From positions 131,306,001-131,370,000 of the forward strand of contig CP142453.1 in assembly GCA_038049695.1 (NCBI GenBank): a stretch of 64,000 nucleotides of DNA. The letters run 5' to 3'. This DNA is from Cinnamomum chago (taxonomy: Eukaryota; Streptophyta; Magnoliopsida; Laurales; Lauraceae). The position numbers and the translations under genes are program-made. Of this stretch, positions 22,389 through 34,530 are shown one piece after another (position 1 is the first letter of the stretch; each line of letters starts with the position of its first letter). The notes under the pieces are model-generated. The model saw nothing but the letters and a program-made list of their open reading frames with translations, had not been told where the DNA came from and did not search any database.

Positions 22389-25305
22389 GGAAAAAAAAAA
22401 TGCACAATGCCTGTGCTTGGCCAGCGTCACGGTGGCGTCTCACAATTCACAAATGAAATGCAATTTTGTATCTGGTGCCATAATAAGCGTACGATTCAAA
22501 TTCATTGAGCTCTCCCGAGACAGACGAGAAACTCGCGAGAACAAGAGATCACGAGCACTGACGGACTGACGCAAATGTCTGACAGCAGTGGTCACGCGGA
22601 TTACCGTACCGATTCCTCTCATCTCTAGCGACCGTGCCCCTCCGTACGACGGACGATCCGAGCGTACGTTAGCGCAATCCGCACAAGATAGCAGTGGGAG
22701 GAGAGAGAAAATGGAAGATGGATGGATTTGGAATTTTGGATTCTCATATCATATCATATCATATCAAATGCAAATGAATGCATGAATGAATAGGAATAGG
22801 AAATGCAGCCATGGGCATGTCATTGCCACCCACTTCGCGAATTTCGACAAGAGAGATGCTGTCTTTTTCGGGAAGCGCAGGGTCTTGAGTGCCTTATAGC
22901 TGGCTTGCCGACGTGGCACTACCAGATTCAGCTGCACGAAAAGGCCTGTCAGGTTCCTCAGAGCGACGGTTGGGGTTGGACGGGTGGGTGTTGGCCACGT
23001 CGGACGCTACACGACGAGCTGCTGGTAGGCCCCAGCTGCCCTAGATTTTTCTTTTCTTTACTATTCTTTTCTTTCCAATTACATGGCATGGCAAGCATCA
23101 AGGAGATCCACAGACATGATTGGACAGACGAACGGTAGAAGATAGGCTTGTATCTACTGCCACGTGTCCTGATGGCCCACCTGTGTTGTGTTGTGTTGTG
23201 TTCTGGTGTGCAGCTCCAAATTAAAACGATGGCAATCAACTCATTTTCCACGTGACACCAGTAATAATTCAAGAGAGAGAATTTACTGGTTACGTCGTAA
23301 GCAGCACGTTTTTATTTTGGTTTATTATTTCGATGATGAAGAGAGAGTCTAGAGGGTAGGAACTAGGAAGAGGGATTTTGATAACGACGTAGCGTTTTTT
23401 GGTACCCATTGTTGTGGTTGATTGGTCAGATCAGAACCGTTCATCTTGGAATGATGATCAACTCAAGAACTAACTGTATCTGATTAGACTGGTGCTGGGT
23501 CCAAAGTCCAACTTTGATCCATAATTGGTTCAGTCCAGTGTCTGATGCGTGATAAAGCAGACTAGTTTATTAAGTTGGATCCAACTGGGAGACAAATATT
23601 ATAATGGTAAAATAGTGTGCAAAATCATGATAATGTGATATTTTATTAAAGGTATAATACCGTCCATGACACACATCAGAGTCTATTTAATTGGGTTCAT
23701 CATATTCTGTTATGAGCTGGGTCTCCGGTCTCCAATCTCCAAAGAGTTGGTTTGTTTCAATTTTGAAGCACCATTGTCAACCGGGTCCTTTTGTATGTGT
23801 AAATCATATAGACAGTTGTGATAAAAATAAGATGTTGTGATAAAAATAAGATTCATCTTTAGAATTATTAATGAGGTGAGTGAAAGATATAAGATGGTGA
23901 CGTAGATCTTCATGCATTCAGGATTCAAATTTCTAAGATGATGGTTGGTTATTTCACGCTTACTCTTGGATATTCACTGTTAATCTTCATTAACAATTTA
24001 GGAGATTAGTTTCTATATATTTTGAACTTATATAGATTCTATGTAAATAAATAGACCCAAAGAATTCTCAAATGCTATTCCTTCTAGTTATGAATCAAAA
24101 CTGTCCTTTTACAATTAGTTGTTTTTATTTATTTATTGATATATCTTAGCTAAGGAGGAAGAAATAGGGAAGATCGGTTCATCCCTGGTCATCTGAGTGA
24201 GAGATGAGATTACCGACCAACCCAATAACCCACTGTTCTCATCAAGTCCCGTAGTTGATTTTATGAATTCCCACTCTTGACATAGGAATCAGAATTCTAG
24301 AAGAACATCCTCCCACCATATCTAGAAGAACATCCTCCCACCGTATTGGCCCTTACCCTACGTTTAGCGATTTGAAAGCTCAGGATTATTGTTGTAGAGG
24401 TTTGGCACATGAATTTCGATATTCCACTGCTTCTAAAACTATCTATTTGTCAACGAAGGTCACTTTCAATCCAACTCACATTAAGCAACTTTTGATACAA
24501 TGGCACAGCTTTAGCATGTATGGCCCCATATTGTTGGTGAATTTATCTTTAATGCGTCTTTTCTCTTCTGCAAACCAGGGATGTTAGATATGGAGTTGCC
24601 TTTTTGACGTCTGACTTTTGAAAAATTAGATAGGTGGGTCAATAATGTTCTAATGTAATTAAATAGGTCAGGTTGAGGTATTTGATGTGCCTATGACTTT
24701 TGCAATCATCTAATGCAATATCACACCTAAAATGCCAAAAAAAAAGAAAAAAAATTAAGTGTTTAGTTAAGTAAATTCAAGCTGCTCAGAACCGTCACAT
24801 TATTCATGAGCTTTAGGATGTCACTCTTACTCCCTTTTGCCCACCTCTTTCACACAAGATACTTTGTATAAGTGAGAACAATTTTATCGTGCAAAAAACT
24901 TGGCTTGGGGCCAATGGACAAAGCACAAATCTTAATCTCATTGATTTATTAAGATGGGCTTTATTATTTAAAAAAAGAAATGATGGGCTCTATTATTGTG
25001 TGTGGAACTCTCACGACGTTACATCAAATCACCTTCACTACAGTCCTTACCTATTTTACATATCTATTTTACAAAATCGCCTCATATCTATTTTACAAAA
25101 TCGCCTATGGATGTCCCTTTCTTCTTCTTCTTTTTTTTTTTTTTTTTAATTTAAAAAGGAGGTTGGTCCCAAGAGAGATCCCATACACGCGTGCAAAAAA
25201 GGCTCATAAAAGTGAGAAAGAAAGCCCGCACGAGTGAAAAAAATGCCCACACAAGTAAAAGAAGTAGCATGCATACTTAGGGTTTGAACTCTGGCCAGAC
25301 AGGTG
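22389..25305. other. Intergenic with a GC-richer island at 22.4-23.3 kb
   Basis: 22420-23290 is richer in GC and CpG than its surroundings and contains GTCGGACG, TACGTTAGCG and similar words. It also has a short pyrimidine tract and TGTTG repeats near 23185. No convincing protein was recognised. It could be a decayed promoter or gene. The remainder is AT-rich, with small tandem duplications at 23820-23860 (20 bp), 24296-24341 (24 bp) and near 25055-25110. Confidence 0.35.
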
Positions 25306-25959
25306 AAAACTGTGAGGTCCCACCCTTGGTGGGCCCTCTAAGGGCTATTTTATAGAGTAATTAATCCTAATTTATGTTAATTATTGTTTAATTTTGTTAA
25401 TCTTCACTAATCTTTGCTAATTACTACTAATTATTGCTAATCTTTGTTAATATTAGTTAATTACTCTTTATTTTGTGCTAATTAGGATTTGATAGAGAGG
25501 TTAGTTAGATTCTCCTAGTTTCTAGTTAGATTAGCTTAGTTGTGTAGAATTTTCAATTAGTTGAGTGTTAGTGTTAAACCTAGGCTCTTGGTGTTAGTTA
25601 GGCTCTTACTTAAGTTTAATTAAGCTAATTAGTGTGGGTTAGTGTTAAGAGGGTCCTCCTCTAGAAGCTTCTCCCCTAATGACCCAACTACCCTCAAACC
25701 CTAACCCTAATCCCACTAAACCCTAAGGGTATCTTAGTCCTTAACCACTCCCCCCTAGACCTATAAGACCTCTCTTAACTCCCATTTGCAAGAACCCTAA
25801 ACCTAATCTCAGCCCCCATCCCAAGATAACCTCCAGCCCTCTTCCCAAGAAAACTGCTCCAGCCCACTACTGTTCCTCCCCAACTACCTTCATTCCCATT
25901 GCAACCCTCTCCTCCTCCTTCTTCTCTCTACGTTTGAGCCAAGGGTTGCCACTGTCACT

Positions 25960-26700
25960 GTGCTGGAATTTCAGTCTTGGAGCTACTGTTGTTGCTGCCT
26001 TCTTCTATTACTTCTCCTTCATTCTGTTCTGCTGGAAACATCATCTTGGAGCTGCTGGAACCACCTCACTCTGCTGGAATTTTCCCTTGAGTGCTACTAT
26101 TACCATCACTTCTTCTTCCTTCATTGCTGTAATTGCTGGAACCCATTGAAGCTACTGCTGTCCTTCATTTCTCCCTTCATTTTCCTTGCTGGATTTGTGC
26201 TGGGATTTGTGTGAAGCTGCTGCTACACCCACTCTGCTGCTGTCTTTTTCACTTCAGCTGGAGCAGCCACCCTTTCCTTCTTCCTTCTCTACTATTACTC
26301 TGCTGAGATTTCCTCTGGAGCTGCTGCATCACCTTCCTCTTCTCCTTACTGTGTGCTGGGACCCCCTCATCCAGCCCTGTTACTCTGCTGGAATTTTTCC
26401 AGCAGCTACTACCCCACCTTCCTCCTCCATTTCTCCCTTTACCCCTCACTTCCAGCCCCTGTGATTGTGCTGGAATTGCTACTGCTGTCTTCTTCTTCAT
26501 CTTCATATCACCAGAGAAGCTCCTGTTGCTGGGATTTTTCAATCAAGAGCTGCTGTTACATCCCTTCCTCATCTTCTTCTCTCCATTTCCCCACCTGGGA
26601 GGTCCTCCTGCTGCTGGAAATTTCACTAGGAGCTACTGCTACACTCTGCTACAGCAGCTGGGATTTATTACTCTTCTTCTTCACTGCTGGGTTGGGCTTT
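25960..26700. repeat. Degenerate pyrimidine-rich repeats inside the LTR
   Basis: The words GCTGGAATTTT, TTGGAGCTACTG and GAGCTGCTG recur about every 60-80 bp, separated by CTTCTTC-rich spacers. No single frame is conserved between the copies, so this looks like leader or LTR structure rather than coding sequence. Confidence 0.5.
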
Positions 26701-27054
26701 CTCTTCACAAACCTCTCCCTATCTCAAGCAAAGAGGCAAGTGCATCATACAAATAACTTAGGGTGTATGTTTTATTTCATGATTCAGTGATTTTTAGTTC
26801 TTAAACATGCTCAGTTCAGTCTAGATTACATTTGAGCTTTGTGGTGTTTGTTTGGGTGGAAAGGTCACTGATGGATGGGGGTTTTCACCCCCCATTTGGA
26901 AGATCAGTGGGCCATAAGGTGATGGATGGATGGTTATGGAGTCATTTTATGTTTAGAATGGTGTTGGTGAAGTTTGGAAGGGATTGGAAGTAGTTTGGGT
27001 GGAAATGGAGCCAAAACAGAGTGACTGCAGAAACTGGGTTTTGTCCCAGTTTCG

Positions 27055-27225
27055 TGTAACCGGTTAACCGGCAGTGTAGCCGGTTAACCGGGCTTTGCAG
27101 GCCGGTCAACCGGCCACACTGAAATTGCAGAAATGGCAGCTCCCAGTTATTTCTTCTGCAGGAAGTGCTGCAGTGCAGCCGGTTAACCGGACTATGCAGG
27201 CCGGTTAACCGGCCACACTGAGATT
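27055..27225. repeat. CCGGTTAACCGG-containing repeat pair inside the LTR
   Basis: AGCCGGTTAACCGG...GCAGGCCGGTCAACCGGCC, followed by CACACTGA, occurs at 27077-27123 and again at 27177-27220. Each copy holds palindromic cores that could form small cruciforms or bind symmetric proteins. Confidence 0.6.
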
Positions 27226-28875
27226 TCTTGGAAAACTGGCCCTTAGCCATTTCTTGCACAAATTTCATTTCAAATAGTCGGGTTGACCTGGTCTCGCACC
27301 GGTTGACCCGATTCGCGCTGTTTGTGCAGGAAGTGACTGAAAGTTGGTTCTTCAATCAAAACTCAGACTCCTTACACCCAAATGGACTTGATACTTAGGA
27401 TTTTACTTTAGGTGATGTTTAAAGGGGGAACATCAATCGTTCTAAGGTTTTCAGAGTATGCGGTCAATCACCTAGGCCTGGTTGTTTGACCGGACACGCT
27501 GTAAGCCTTTAGAAACGATATAAGTTGTCCAGGAAGCCTGATTCAGATTAGTTAGTGCACTCGGTTGATCTTCCCGGCCAGGAAATCAACCGAGCTCACA
27601 ACACATCAGGTTCACCTGGAAAACCCTGATTGTTCCAGTTTTCAACATTTAGGAGATATGATCAGTTGTGGGGCCCATTGACCATCCAAATGAGTATTTA
27701 TCAGTGTCCTAAGCCCGAGTCAACGGTGTGGCTCAACCTTGACTCGCGGGGACCACTGTTTAGAGTTTTGGTTGATAATCTAAGATGATTCGACCTCCAA
27801 GAGTTGTCATAGATGCCATTAACTAACTAAGCACCAAATACAATATTTTACGGCATTAATGACATCGTTTAGAGATCGAATTACCGGAAATAGACCCGAA
27901 CCTAAAGTGGCCCATTACCTAGGATTGGACCGTTGGATTTCCCGTTGATTCTCTGATTGAAGTTTATACTTCACTGTTATCATTTATTGTCATTCTTAGA
28001 TCTTTAGAATAGTTGCTTACCATTAATTGAACATAAATGGAAGACCTGAACCTAGGGTATCTAGAGGTGACCCGATGATGTGACTTCGGAGATCATTGAC
28101 CCGTGTCTGTGTCTAGGCGGGCCCTTATTGGGCCTAAGTGTGGTGATGTGAACCCTTTAGCTTGAAGAGATAGTTTCTATTGGACTGATAAGTTGTATGG
28201 ATTATAATGGAACTGTTTGCCAGTAGTAGATGGATTGGTTGCCTCGTTTGGACGGTTTTAGACCAGGCCATGTACTGATGGGCCTTGGTATGGATCCAAC
28301 GGGTGGGCCTGGACCTTGAATGAGATCCAGAGTCTGTGTTGAGATGTTTGGACCTCTTAGGGATATTGTTAGGACCTTGTTCACGCAAGGCAAAGCCTAG
28401 ACAGACACAGACCGTAGAGTTATTCTCGAGTCGGCATGGACATTCACTCGGTTGATTTAAGCTCAGCCGGTGGACTGATCATCCCCGGTAGGAGCTAGTT
28501 GAGTGTTGTGGAGCTATCATGATGAGCTGTGTGGTTAAGACGGCAAGGTGTCATACCGTGCCGATCTGGAGTGATGAGTTGATGAGTGATATTCGGGATT
28601 AGTTATTCCCTGGTGAGATTCCCCACCGCGACTGTGTTCAGTATGGGAGGGCCGCGGCATAATATCCCGCGGTATTCCAGCTCGTGTGAATGTGCCACCT
28701 TGTTGTAGTAGTTTAGTTGATTTCTATTTATATTGATTCCTTATGATTTAAATGCACAACTGCCTAGTTCTTTTCCCTTGTTATTCATTTAACTTATGTA
28801 CCCGTCTTTAATTCCTTTGATATATATATGCTATGTTAGTAGTATGCTGTATCTTGCCAGATCGTTTAGATCTGA

Positions 28876-29022
28876 CCTATTCTATGGTGCTTAGGCCTTG
28901 ATCCCGAGATCCCAGATGACACACTAGCTGTAGTAGAGGCACCCGTTGCAGGAGAGTACGCATGGGGCCCGGCCGACACGGATGTCGAGCCGGAGGGCGA
29001 GGAGTTCATTCCAGGGTTTTGA
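28876..29022 (+). other. Short acidic open frame near the 3' end of the LTR
   Basis: A 48-codon open frame after an upstream TGA ends GEYAWGPADTDVEPEGEEF plus IPGF and a TGA stop at 29020-29022. It has no ATG at its start. The composition is biased and plausible for a real peptide or the end of a polyprotein, but I recognise no domain. Confidence 0.3.
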
Positions 29023-29604
29023 GGGACTTTGTTATTTTGAGTTTGAGTGGAAATTTTGTAGTGAGAAGGGTAGAATGAAAATGTATAACTTTGATTAACT
29101 TTGAATCATTTTAATTAGACATATGTTCTACTCATACTTTATATATTTATCGATACCTATTGCTTCCGCTTTGTTTAAATCGTTATGCTTCCGCAATATT
29201 AAATGTTATAACTATGTTGGTAAAAAAGTTTTAAATTGGACCTCACTGCGGCCTACGATCTTGGAAGTTCTCGGATTTTCCGGGAAGTAGCGCGCCAATT
29301 TCGGATAGTCGAACGAGTATATCGGTATCCGGAATTGGGGCGTTACAAAAACAACTGCTATTTACCTCACTGCCATATACCAGTGAGGTAACCAATGAGG
29401 TAAGTGGCGATTCTCTACACGTCCCTTTGTTGGACTGGCTAGATACAGTAATGGGTTCGGTTTTCCACTTATAGGCTAAATTTGAAATCATCCCAGGTCA
29501 CAGTCTCCCCATCTCGCATACAATCTAACGGCCATGATGATTTGTGATGTAGAATTCAGACTGACCAAACTAAAAATTTCAAACTGTTGGGATTGTTATA
29601 TATA

Positions 29605-30143
29605 GGAAAAATTTAAAACAGATATGAAACTTTTGGCTCATTGTCATAAAAGTACATGAAAAATTGAAAATCTCACAAAAATAAAAAGTTCTCCATAATT
29701 CTTTCAATTAAGTCCTCTCCATAAAAAAGTTTTGAAAATGACAAAATACCCTTATGTCATTTTTCAAATCTTCTCTCTAATAAATTATTTCAGAGAAATG
29801 ACCACGTCCAACCCAAATGCCTAGTGGGGCCCACTTTAACTACCTTTTATGCATGGATGAATAAAGAAAAAAGAATCCCAAATGACTAAAAAATTAACTA
29901 CATTAAATGGTTGTGATTATCAAAATCAAAATGACTAATTTTAGGAAGGAAGAATGAAAAGAAAAGACAAGAAATTAAATGTTATAAGGGAAAAGGTATT
30001 TTTGTCATTTCTCAAAAAGTTTTTATGGAGAGAACTTGATTGAAAGAATTGTAGAAAACTTCTATACTTTTTCGAAATACCCAAATCTTTATGTGCTTTT
30101 TTCAAAATGAGCCAAGAGATGTATACTTTTTTAAAAATCTTCC
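29605..30143. mobile_element. MULE-type MITE with ~150-bp terminal inverted repeats
   Basis: The first ~150 bp (GGAAAAATTTAAAACAG, TTTTGGCTCATTGTC, ATTCTTTCAATTAAGTCCTC, AAAATGACAAAATACC) are the imperfect complement of the last ~150 bp. The flanks TTATATATA (29596-29604 and 30144-30152) form a 9-bp direct repeat, as expected for Mutator-like elements, although the site is low in complexity. Non-coding interior. Confidence 0.7.
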
Positions 30144-30530
30144 TTATATATATTTAAGCAACGCAAAGGGTGATTACCTCAAAATCCCAAAGGGTTTCTT
30201 GCCATGCCATATAGGATGTTGAGAAAGAAGTCAATTTCGAGCATTTTGCAATGCCACCTCATCAAAGTTTTATGCATTTTAAATCATTCATGGTTAATTT
30301 TAAGTTTTTACCTTATTTCAAAAATCAAAATAGATTTTAAAAGTTTTCAAATTAGTTTTTGAGTTTTCAGTAAGATTTTAATTAAGGACATTCAATCATT
30401 TAAAGGTAGAGAGTGGCCACCTACACATTGTAAGCAACTCTCCACACACTGCATTAAAAAAATCCCTAAACTACCCCAATCCCTCTCCTTCCTTCTCTTT
30501 CCCTTGCTCCCTGCTCCGACCACCTCTGCC

Positions 30531-31506
30531 TAGAGATGTCAAATGGGCCGGGCCGAGCCCGCCAGTCAACGGGCCGTGGCCCGACACAGCACGGCCCACA
30601 AGGAGAATGGGCCCATTGGCCCGGGCCCGGCTGGCACGTGGGCTGCCCTATGTGGCCCGCCAGGCACGAACCGCCCAAAAGTGACTTTTTTAAAAAAAAT
30701 TGTCCATTTTACCCCCCCAACAGCCATAAAACGATCATATAAGAGGTATTTTGTGTCCTTTTCAATTATACAAAGTCTATAATACTCTAACCCTCCTATT
30801 CTTTTTCTAAATTTATTAGTGTTATTTGTACTACTCTAAGTCTCTAACCCTCGAATATTTCTACGTAAGAAGTGCATATCGTGACAAATTGCCTAAAAGC
30901 CCTTGCTCAAGCTTGAGCACACACATTTTTCGTGATCTTGGTTTTTTTTTTTTTCCTTTTTTGCTAAAAAACTCTTCGGGTTGGACTAATCCTTTTGAAC
31001 CTAAAGAGAAGCTGAATAAAACCCCGACCCTCAAGTGATAGGACTAGTGGACTCAACCTTCATCATAATGACCTTGTTGAATTTTATTTCTTGATGCCCA
31101 ATGGTGGTGCCCTTTGACTCATGGAAGCAGATCTAATCTAGGTGTAGGAGTCTATCAAACAAAATTAGATACACTATTGGAGTTTCTTGCTCCTGATTTC
31201 TAATTTTCTATCATCAGTGTTGTGGGAACCTCCTAGGAAGATGCAAAAATATTTAATACTATTACTACAATTGGCCCTTTATAAAAAAGATAAAAGGTAC
31301 CTTTTGGTATCTTCTCCCTTTTTAGACACCTCTTGCTAGTCATTGGTCTTTTTATATCATTATAATTTTGAAAGGCCTTCCGGCTGTCTTGGGTATTAGT
31401 GTTATTTCTAAAAAAATGAAAAAAAGGCCCGCTGGCCCGCCTGGCCCAGCTCGCTCCAACCCGCCCCATGGCGGGCCGTGCTGGCCCGGTCCGTTTGACA
31501 TCTCTA
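30531..31506. mobile_element. Non-autonomous hAT element with GGCCCG-rich ends
   Basis: The left end TAGAGATGTCAAATGGGCCG matches the complement of the right end, TAGAGATGTCAAACGGACCG, almost perfectly. Subterminal GGGCC/CCGGG words are dense on both sides. Flanks CCTCTGCC and CATCTTCC match at 6 of 8 positions, compatible with an old 8-bp target duplication. Non-coding; a SINE fragment lies inside. Confidence 0.65.
30944..31034 (-). repeat. Degraded SINE 3' fragment
   Basis: After a T run (the reversed tail), GGTTGGACTAATCCTTT, AAAGAGAAGCTG and ATAAAACCCCG match the 3' half of the window's SINE family in reverse orientation. The head is missing. Confidence 0.4.
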
Positions 31507-31721
31507 CATCTTCCCAACCCCACCGCCACCGATCCCTCTCCCTCTCTCTATCTCTCTCGCCCGCCGCCAACAGACCCTTTCCCTCTCCCCCCTTTCTCTC
31601 ACTCTTTCTTCCTTTCTCCCCATCTCCCTCTTGCCCTCCGCTGGCCCCCACCCAAAAGCCCTCTGCTTCTCCTTCTCCCCACTCTTTCTCTCCCGCCCTC
31701 TCCCTCTCGCCTGCCCTCTCC

Positions 31722-31930
31722 CTCTTTATCCCTCCGCCCGCCCGCCCGCCCGCCCTCAACCCTCTCCCCGCCCTCCGCCCGCCTAGTTTCCCTCTCTCCC
31801 GCCCACCCGCCAGGTCTCCCTCTTTATCCCTCCCCTCGCCCGCCCGCCCGCCCACCCTCAACCCTCTCCCTCTCCCCGCCCTCCCCCCGCCTAGTTTCCC
31901 TCTCTCCTGCCCACCCGCCAAGTCTCCCTC
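31722..31930. repeat. Two ~100-bp GC-rich tandem units (CCCG/CCCT-rich)
   Basis: CTTTATCCCTCC, then CGCCCGCCCGCC, CCTCAACCCTCTCC, CGCCTAGTTTCCCTCTCTC and CGCCCACCCGCCA occur in the same order starting at 31722 and 31820. Long open frames on both strands here result from the biased composition and are not taken as genes. Confidence 0.6.
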
Positions 31931-32639
31931 TCTCCCTCTCCATCCCTTTTTCTCTGTCTCTCCCTCCTCTTAGGTAGCATTGAGGGGATGGAGGGGGTGT
32001 GGATGTGGGTGGGTGCAGGGAAGTAGGAGCAGGGCTAATGAGAGTGAGGGAAGGAGAGGGAGATGGGTTCGCGACGGGGTCGGGCGGAGGTGGCTGGAGC
32101 ATGGAGAGGAGAGGGAGATGGGTCGGCGATGTCGGACGGAAGTGGCTGGAGGAAGAAGAGAGAAGGAATTAGAGGGATAAGGGTAGTTTATGATTTTTTT
32201 TTATTTTTTAAAATGTAGTGTGTCGAGAGCTATTTGAAGTGTGTAGGTAGCAACACTCTTAAAGATATTTTCTTGCAATTCTTTTCTTAATTTTATTAAA
32301 TACCCAAGTTACCCAACATTTAAGGGCATGACATGGTTCCAGCTACCGCTAAATACAATCGATCGCGCAGAGGGTTGTCCTTGATCATAGTGAGGATGCC
32401 GGTGAAGAAACTAGGGAGAACATAGAGAAAGCGAAAAAGGCTTTTATTTCGATGAAGGGGAATTTAATATTTTAAAAAAATCGAGAAAATAAGTTGCCGA
32501 AAAAAACCTTTAAATAGATGAAGGTCCTTAATTGGAAACTTTTGAGAAAATTTATGGGCTAATTTAGAAAGTTTTAAATTATATATATATTTTTTTAAAT
32601 AAGACAAAAACTTAAGTCCTTATTTTGAGTTTTATTATT

Positions 32640-32896
32640 ATTATTATCATACCACAACTGCTATCTCATCAATATCCTCTACCATAGCTAGTATTATCCT
32701 ATTCCTATTAATATTTCCTATATTAAAGCAGCAAAGGAGGTGCTCTTCTGATTTCTTTGAATAAAACTCACGTCGGATGAAGATGGTACGTTAAAATGAA
32801 GATGTAGGGACAGATGGGTGATTATGATGATGATGTTGAAAGATACTTGGTGATGATTATGAGGAAGAGAGATTGGGGTGGGCTGAAGAAAAGGTG

Positions 32897-32952
<56 letters not shown>

Positions 32953-34530
32953 GTGGTGGCCCCGGGGAAGGTTTGTTAGATGAGGCTGGGAGTGTAAGAT
33001 GGCTTGTAAAAAAAAAAAAAAAAACGATTGTGACCTTGAACCTTCTCTCTGCCTTCTTGATTATGTGATCCACGTTTTCAAAGTGGATTCGTTCTCATAG
33101 TGTGGTTTAACTATTTTTGAAGGTTTTTGGAGCGCGGTTCAACCGTTCGTAGAGCGTGGTTTGACCGTATATGGAGCGAACCATGCCGAATCTTAGGTGT
33201 TTTTTTTTTTTTTTCATTTTCATTTTCCATGTATAAGCTTTGACAATTATCATTTGAATTAAAAAACTTCTTCCTTCCGACTCATTAATTATTGTCAATT
33301 TTATTTGATCAAATTGCAAAGTTAAAGTTTTTTTTCCATTTTTTATACTTGAAAATATAGATAAGATATATTTGTTCTCATTAGTCAATTGTTTATAAAT
33401 TTATAAGCACTATGTTTGTATATGACATGTAATTATTTTAGAATTTGGCATTTCGGCACTCTCTCCTTCACTCCCGCTCTGCACTCTGGGCACTCAGGTT
33501 CAAATCTCTAAGTTTATAAGTCAAACTTTATCTTAACTCAACATGATGTGTTTTAAAACAGTGTGGCCTCAGAAACTATAAGTACTATGAAATTATGCGT
33601 GCTTGGATGGGAGCAATAGTAAGATAGATAACATCTTGGAAAGTCCTCATGCGCACGCGGGCCAAAGCGGAGTGTGAATTAGATGTGTGGGGCCTGTATT
33701 TTTTCTAGTTAATAGATTTGTTTGGATGGAAGAAGAAAGGAAGTAGGGATGGGCTTGTGCAGGGAGCGTCTCTTATTTTTTGAGAATTAGTATATATTAT
33801 TTTGCTTCTCAATTATATTTAACAAAAAAATATATTTTATTTTTATTTTATTTTTGGGGCTGGAGTTTAGAGGGGCCTTTCTCACTAGTATCATATTATA
33901 TAATCCTAGTGACATGGCCGTATGGATTTCTCTAGACAAAGAAAAAATCTTGGGCATTAATAAGTTGAGAGGGTGGCGTACTGGTGGTACTGGTGGGAGA
34001 GAGAATAAAATCCCTCCAGATTTGTGGCAGACATAAACTAGTGGATTAGTTTCACTTGCGTGTCTCTCGGGAATGCAAGTTCCAGTTTGGCTTCTTTAAT
34101 CCCAATCCAAACAACAATATAATAACAATAATCATAAATCAAAGAGGAGGTTCGAGGAAATGGGACGGCCTCCACCCACCTGGCCTCTTACCTGCGAATT
34201 CATTTTTTATATGAAAAAAAAATAGAGTAGAATAAAATTGAATGGATTCTAACAGTCTAAAATCTCAATTCTACCTCATTTGGATAACTCTGGCTTGATA
34301 GATAAAGTAATATTGTGTGCCACATTTACTCCATTTCACTTTAACCATAAATGCTTCCATTTCTTTAATTAAAAGTGATTTTGCTCTCAATGTTAATTTT
34401 AAAATAAGCATCCAAATGGAGTGAAGTAAAGTACTCTACTTAAACTTTAACCTACTTCTCTCCACTCCATTCCACATGTGAAATCCACTTCATTTTACTC
34501 CACTCCTCATTTATCCAAACAGACCCTTAA
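32640..34530. other. Intergenic, low-complexity stretches
   Basis: A perfect (GA)25 microsatellite lies at 32899-32948, with A- and T-runs near 33010 and 33200. No gene or bounded transposon was recognised. Confidence 0.45.

Larger units (their letters stand above)
25311..29347. mobile_element. Solo LTR (~4.04 kb) of a gypsy-type retrotransposon
   Basis: The element starts TGTGAGGTCCCACC and ends GGGGCGTTACA, so it has TG...CA termini. It is bounded by the 5-bp direct repeat AAAAC (25306-25310 and 29348-29352). No second LTR, primer-binding site, gag-pol or polypurine tract is visible, which makes a solo LTR the simplest reading. Its length fits the long LTRs of some plant Ty3/gypsy families. 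Inside are a CTATAAG TATA-like box at 25760, AAACCCTAA telobox-like words at 25695-25730, a pyrimidine-rich repeat (25960-26700), CCGGTTAACCGG repeats (27055-27225) and a short acidic open frame (28876-29022). Confidence 0.75.
30297..32635. mobile_element. Large MULE-like foldback element with GC-rich interior
   Basis: Left-arm words TTAAGTTTTTACCTTATTTC, TTAAGGACATTCAATCATTT, ACCTACACATTG and CCTAAACTACCCCAATCCCT recur as imperfect complements in the right arm between 32640 and 32140. Long inverted arms are therefore likely. The outer left end is poorly preserved and no target duplication was found. The interior received a hAT element (30531-31506) and contains a GC-rich, CT/GA-rich block (31510-32180). 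I see no transposase. The termini are related to those at 34531. Confidence 0.5.

Noticed and set aside
22803..23272. Possible small gene in the GC-richer island (111 and 104 codons)
   Set aside because: The frames overlap on opposite strands, include Phe/Lys runs from simple sequence and match no family I know.
25934..26790. Long Ser/Leu/Cys-rich frames on the plus strand
   Set aside because: They come from CTTCTTC/GCTGGA repeats inside the solo LTR; several overlapping frames are open, and none has a family signature.
25311..29347. Complete LTR retrotransposon
   Set aside because: No repeated LTR pair, primer-binding site, gag-pol motifs or polypurine tract was found between the AAAAC target repeats, so a solo LTR is preferred.
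31352..31977. Open frames of 170-200 codons on both strands
   Set aside because: They lie in CT/GA-rich, CCCG-repeat DNA. The translated Pro/Ser/Leu and Gly/Arg/Glu runs are a product of composition, and overlapping frames on both strands are open.
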